Part shown: positions 60,752 through 64,000 of the stretch, piece after piece | Numbering within the stretch: position 1 is the stretch's first letter | How the letters are laid out: each line of letters starts with the position of its first letter | Source: CAVPTL01 sp963729195 | Lineage (GTDB): Bacteria > Actinomycetota > Thermoleophilia > Gaiellales > JAICJC01 | Assembly (NCBI GenBank): GCA_963729195.1 | Contig: CAVSNF010000013.1 | Coordinates: 1-64,000 of the forward strand | Direction: 5' to 3' | DNA length: 64,000 bases | The notes under the pieces: model-generated | What the model saw: only the letters and a program-made list of their open reading frames with translations | What the model was told of the DNA's origin: nothing | Databases searched by the model: none | Made by a program: the position numbers and the translations under genes

Positions 60752-61654
60752 ATGACCATGCCCAGCTCCGAGCCGGCACCCCTGGTTCGCATCGGCGAAC
60801 TCAGCCACCGCGTGGGCGAGTCACCGACTCTGCTGCGAGCGTGGGAGCGCCGGTATGGGTTGCTGCGCCCGGTACGCAGCTCCGGCGGATTTCGGCTGTA
60901 CGGGCCCGACGACGAACGTCGCGTCCGCGCGATGCAGGCGCTGCTCGTAGCCGGCGTCTCCGCCAGGCAGGCGGCAGAAGCGGTGCTCTCCGCTCCGGCC
61001 GGAGACGTGCCCGCCTCCTCGGCGCAGGGTGCGGTTCGCGCAGCGGACGGGATCGAGGATGAGCGCTTCCGCCTTTCCCAGGTGCTGGCGCGATATGACG
61101 ACGCCGGGGCGCATGCCGTGCTCGATCGCCTGCTCGCGGCCTATGGCGCCTCGACGGTGATTTCTGAGGTGATCGTGCCCTATCTCGTTGATCTCGGTGA
61201 GCGGTGGGCGGACGGGAGCGCGACCATCGCCGAGGAGCATTTTGCGAGTAGCTTGATCCGCGGCCGCCTACTCGGACTCGCCCGCGGCTGGGACAGCGGA
61301 GTCGGACATCGCGCTCTACTCGCGTGCCCCAGCGGCGAGCTTCACGATCTCGGTCTGCTCTGCTTTGGGATTGCACTGCGCGGTCACGGCTGGCGGATCA
61401 CCTACCTCGGCGCCGACACCCCACACTCGACACTGATCGAAGCCGCAGCCAAACTCACACCAAATGTCATCGTCTTGGCATCGACCAAGTCGTCGCGGCT
61501 GCGAGCACTCGCCGGCGATGCTCAAAGCGCAGCGGCGCCGATCGCAATCGCGGGAAGAGGCGCCACGCGGCGGATCGCCGACGAACTCGGTGCGACGCTG
61601 CTCGACGTCGATCCAGTCACCTCCGCGGCTCGAGTCGCGACAGAAATCCAGTGA
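60752..61654 (+). CDS. litR: cobalamin-binding MerR-family light-responsive repressor (LitR/CarH type)
   Basis: ATG 60752 gives 300 residues. The N-terminal MerR HTH is VRIGELSHRVGESPTLLRAW, then ERRYGLLRPVRSSGGFRLY. The B12 module has the CarH capping motif Wx9EH (Trp152, Glu162-His163 in WADGSATIAEEHFAS) and the cobalamin lower-ligand motif ELHDLG (196-201, His198). Known family members bind adenosylcobalamin in the dark as a repressing tetramer, and light breaks the cofactor and releases DNA. It is divergent from the sigma gene and overlaps the next gene by four bases. Confidence 0.9.
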   Translation: MTMPSSEPAPLVRIGELSHRVGESPTLLRAWERRYGLLRPVRSSGGFRLYGPDDERRVRAMQALLVAGVSARQAAEAVLSAPAGDVPASSAQGAVRAADGIEDERFRLSQVLARYDDAGAHAVLDRLLAAYGASTVISEVIVPYLVDLGERWADGSATIAEEHFASSLIRGRLLGLARGWDSGVGHRALLACPSGELHDLGLLCFGIALRGHGWRITYLGADTPHSTLIEAAAKLTPNVIVLASTKSSRLRALAGDAQSAAAPIAIAGRGATRRIADELGATLLDVDPVTSAARVATEIQ

Positions 61655-62142
61655 CACTTTCGCGCGAAACTCCTGCCTGGCACGTCGCCCGGTGGGGCCG
61701 GCTGGGCTGGATCGAGACCGCCGTGAAGTCCGGCGCGTTCCTGTGCGCGTATGTGGCACTGGCAACGTCGATCACCACCGGATGGTCAACTCCCAGCGGG
61801 GTCAGAGTCGTCGAGCTGGTGCTGATCGGCATCGCCACAGTCGGGCTGTTGGCGGCGATCGGAGACCGCCTCTTGGAACGCGAGATCATCGCCATGGTAT
61901 TCGTCGTCTTCAACAACCTCGCCCACCTGGCGCTACTCACCAGCCTGGTCACGACAGCCGGCCCAGACCAACTCCTGACCGCGTTTGCGTTGCTCATGCT
62001 CGGCGGCGAGCTCGTCAAGATCCGATTCCTGCGCACAACCGGATTCACCGTCCGAAACACCCCAGCCTCCACCGTGATCGGACTCACCGCCGCCTATGCG
62101 GTTCTGTACACCCTCGCAGCGTTGGTATGGGTATGGCGATGA
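61651..62142 (+). CDS. small integral membrane protein coupled to litR
   Basis: GTG 61651 overlaps the litR stop (GTGA). The 163-residue protein has four hydrophobic helices: VKSGAFLCAYVALATSITT, VVELVLIGIATVGLLAAIG, FVVFNNLAHLALLTSLVTT and VIGLTAAYAVLYTLAALVWV. I do not recognise a family. Translational coupling to a light sensor suggests a role in the same response. Confidence 0.75.
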   Translation: MTLSRETPAWHVARWGRLGWIETAVKSGAFLCAYVALATSITTGWSTPSGVRVVELVLIGIATVGLLAAIGDRLLEREIIAMVFVVFNNLAHLALLTSLVTTAGPDQLLTAFALLMLGGELVKIRFLRTTGFTVRNTPASTVIGLTAAYAVLYTLAALVWVWR

Positions 62143-62272
62143 CCGCCCTTCGGCACGCTGCGATTGGATAGTCGTCGCGGCTGCTGTTCCGCTGGTGCTG
62201 GTGAGGCTCAGTCCGCTGTGGGGGCGGTCTTTGCGTGCTCGAGTGCGGCCGTCCAGCTTGCGAGCAGGTTGA

Positions 62273-62497
62273 GTGCTTCTTCCGACTTCGAGCCGGGGCG
62301 GCGTCATCAGCGCCGAAGAACTCCTGACGCGGGCGTGGGATGAGAACGCAGACCCGTTCACCAACGCCGTGCGCATCACGATCTCAGGCCTGCGCAAATG
62401 CCTCGGCGAGCCCTGGAGCATGGCCACCGTACCGGGGGTCGGGTACCGCATCCACGATCAACCAACCTCCGAGCGTGAGGAGGACGGGGATGGCTAG
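62273..62497 (+). pseudogene. C-terminal fragment of an OmpR-family response regulator
   Basis: Only the winged-helix end remains: GGVISAEELLTRAWDENADP, FTNAVRITISGLRKCLGEPW and TVPGVGYRIHDQP. A full OmpR-type regulator would carry a receiver domain of about 120 residues upstream; it is missing. The reading frame is otherwise clean. The next start is four bases inside this end (ATG 62490), as in a normal regulator-kinase pair. Confidence 0.75.
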
Positions 62498-62549
62498 AGC
62501 CCCTGGAATGAGCGTTCGGCTCAAACTCGCCCTCAGCTACGCGGGGTGA
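62490..62549 (+). pseudogene. N-terminal stub of a sensor kinase
   Basis: ATG 62490, with a good GAGGAGG site, encodes MARAPGMSVRLKLALSYAG and then stops at 62549. MSVRLKLALSYA is a typical kinase N-terminus running into the first membrane helix. The stop falls one base before the hairpin at 62550, so the kinase was cut off and replaced. Confidence 0.6.
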
Positions 62550-62585
62550 CAGGGGTGGGATTGCAGCACCGCAATCCCACCCCTG
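62550..62585. terminator. terminator-like hairpin
   Basis: Perfect 15-base stem CAGGGGTGGGATTGC/GCAATCCCACCCCTG with a six-base loop, directly after the truncated kinase stub. Between it and the next start (62586-62749) I see no gene. Confidence 0.75.
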
Positions 62586-62749
62586 CCGTCGCCTCATCTG
62601 TTATTGGACGTGAAATCGACACTGGTTTGGACATGCGGTGTCAACGATCGCCGCGGGCACGGCCGTCGGCGGTGGCGCTCTCGGTTGTGTGATGCCTCTG
62701 AGAGGAGTAGATTCGCGGTCGGGCTGGGTGGCGGCTGTGGAAGGTGTGG

Positions 62750-64000
62750 GTGGTGGTGAGGCGAATCTGCGTGATCGTCGTGGTGTGCGCCGCGTTTCTT
62801 GCTGGCGCCTCGTCGGTATCGGGCGCATCAGGGCGGTCGCTGAGGCAGCGTGTCGCTGAGCGGATTCGGTTTCCTGGTGCCGAGTCGCAGGGTCTGAGGA
62901 TGTGGCTTGCCGGCGCTCCGCGCGCGACCGTGCGGATGGGCGCGCGGTCGGTGCCGGGTTTTGGTTCGAATGTGGATGCGGCTGATCCTCAGGAAGACAC
63001 TGCTGGTGGTCAGTCGGAGGAGGCGATCGCCGCCGCCTCCAGTGGGCGCGTGATGGTGGACTGGAATGACATCACCGGCGTGATGTTTCCACCGACCACG
63101 AGAGCTGGATCAGGTACGGGCGTGGGCTATTCCACTGATGCGGGAAAGCATTTCACCGACCTGGTGGGCCTGCCGAACCCAAACCCTGACCAGACCTGGT
63201 CTGGCGATCCGGGCGTGGTTGCGATCGACGGTGGCGCCCACTACATCCTCTCCAGCCTGTACATGCCCAGCAGCCAGGCGTGCCTCACGGGCACCAAGCC
63301 GGCGGTGGGGACGGTGGCACTCTCGGTGGCAACGCCCACCGTTCACGGAATGGCCTTCACCCCTCCGATGCTGGTGGCGAATCCTGGGAACCTTTGCACG
63401 TTGTTCTCGTCCGGGACGCCGCCCCTCAACGTTGCGCTTTTGGACAAAGATTGGATCAGCTGGGATCAGTCTTCACGAACGCTGGTGGTGTCCTATAGCC
63501 GCATATTCCTTAATCGGGGTACCGGCGCCGGCCAGATCGAGATCAAGCGCGTGCACGTACCAGCCAACCCCACCACCCTCTCGCCGGCTGATGTGGGAGC
63601 GCCGATCGTCGTCTCGCCTGAACTCGCCCAGGTGCAAAACGGTGCCTACACCGTCCAGGCCCCTGGTGGCGACACCTACGTGGCATGGGAGCGGAACCTC
63701 GAATCAAACATCGGAAACGGCGACCCATACGTCTACGAGCACTTGGCACTCGTACCCGCGCGGGCATCGACACCGACCATGGGTGGGCCGGGCCGATCGC
63801 TGATCGTGACCAGCGGACAGACACCCAACGTCGGTGGCGGCGTCAAGTCGCTCGACGGGCAATGCATCGGGGGTTATAACCGCTGCATCGGAAACGACTT
63901 CCCGAGAGTCGCCTACGCAGCCCGATCGGGGCGGCTGATTGTCGAGTGGAACGACGCCAGCCACCACCCGCTCGGAGACATCTTCATGAGGACATACTCC
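62750..64000 (+). CDS. secreted Asp-box (sialidase-like) protein, partial at window end
   Basis: An open frame without any stop runs to the last base. Several GTG codons (62744 to 62756) are possible starts; 62750 is six bases after GGAAGG. A signal peptide (VIVVVCAAFLAGASSVSGAS) is followed by SSGRVMVDWNDITGVMF, an Asp-box (GYSTDAGKHFTDLVGLP), DPGVVAIDGGAHYILSSLYM and a second ERNLESNIGN region, ending RLIVEWNDASHHPLGDIFMR. Asp-boxes occur in beta-propeller sialidases and related surface proteins. The catalytic Arg triad is not evident. At least 417 residues are present. Confidence 0.75.
   Translation, partial: MVVRRICVIVVVCAAFLAGASSVSGASGRSLRQRVAERIRFPGAESQGLRMWLAGAPRATVRMGARSVPGFGSNVDAADPQEDTAGGQSEEAIAAASSGRVMVDWNDITGVMFPPTTRAGSGTGVGYSTDAGKHFTDLVGLPNPNPDQTWSGDPGVVAIDGGAHYILSSLYMPSSQACLTGTKPAVGTVALSVATPTVHGMAFTPPMLVANPGNLCTLFSSGTPPLNVALLDKDWISWDQSSRTLVVSYSRIFLNRGTGAGQIEIKRVHVPANPTTLSPADVGAPIVVSPELAQVQNGAYTVQAPGGDTYVAWERNLESNIGNGDPYVYEHLALVPARASTPTMGGPGRSLIVTSGQTPNVGGGVKSLDGQCIGGYNRCIGNDFPRVAYAARSGRLIVEWNDASHHPLGDIFMRTYS

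Noticed and set aside
1..64000. CRISPR arrays, tRNA/rRNA genes or prophage genes
   Set aside because: No regular short-repeat series, no cloverleaf-like sequence with tRNA landmarks, and no phage structural genes were recognised by eye; a covariance scan would be needed to exclude tRNA fully.

Overview
The window is high-GC DNA with strong G/C bias at third codon positions, frequent GTG starts, ATGA/GTGA gene overlaps and possible leaderless genes. Together with the gene families present (LuxR-type AAA ATPases, cyclase-ATPase fusions, DUF2252, a B12-binding MerR regulator beside an ECF sigma factor, LLM flavoproteins, many SDRs), this points to a soil-type actinomycete, possibly Thermoleophilia/Solirubrobacterales. 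The class assignment is inference. I saw no tRNA, rRNA, CRISPR array or prophage.

Layout. (1) 1-7.4 kb, + strand: a catabolic operon with several SDR dehydrogenases, a fucose-isomerase-fold protein, a three-part UxaA/altronate-dehydratase-like set (one SAF-domain small subunit and two dissimilar large subunits) and an amidohydrolase-2 lactonase. It looks like oxidation, lactone opening and dehydration of a sugar acid. (2) 7.6-8.8 kb: a decayed IS110-type element with a structured leader. (3) 8.9-19.1 kb: secreted and envelope genes: lipoprotein, sedolisin protease, YVTN propeller, FAD monooxygenase, L,D-transpeptidase, arginase-like protein, tyrosinase with a small partner, and an RDD membrane protein. 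(4) 19.2-29.7 kb: three PF04185-type phosphoesterases, two paralogous secreted beta-propellers, UppP, lipoproteins and a GH16-like protein. Several 11-bp-period direct repeats resembling Pho boxes are scattered here, so a phosphate-starvation island is the working hypothesis. (5) 29.6-36 kb: PAP2-like protein, SDR, MBL-fold protein, ICMT-like methyltransferase, DUF2252 protein and LLM oxidoreductase. (6) 36-38.3 kb: a SipW-type signal peptidase between two exported proteins with SipW-dependent-type signal peptides. (7) 38.5-44.4 kb: CBS protein, ferritin-like protein, MFS pump, and an HD-domain/LuxR regulator divergent from a signal-less AmiC-like binding protein. (8) 44.4-60 kb: two giant ATPase regulators, a cNMP/CBS/nucleotidyltransferase protein, a NarL-type two-component pair, Bax-inhibitor-1 and a CPA1 antiporter. 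(9) 60-62.1 kb: an ECF sigma factor divergent from a CarH/LitR-type cobalamin light sensor coupled to a membrane protein. (10) 62.2-64 kb: remnants of a two-component pair, a hairpin, and a secreted Asp-box protein that runs off the window.

Single-base frameshifts break many otherwise well-conserved genes: 1-1.1 kb, 8.0 and 8.36 kb, 20.05 kb, 30.18 kb, 31.8 kb and 52.56 kb. Sequence alone cannot separate assembly indels from real decay; the pattern (conserved protein on both sides, one-base shifts, one case in a G run) favours indels for most. A near-perfect palindrome built on GAATAACGGTGCC arms occurs four times, always between genes.
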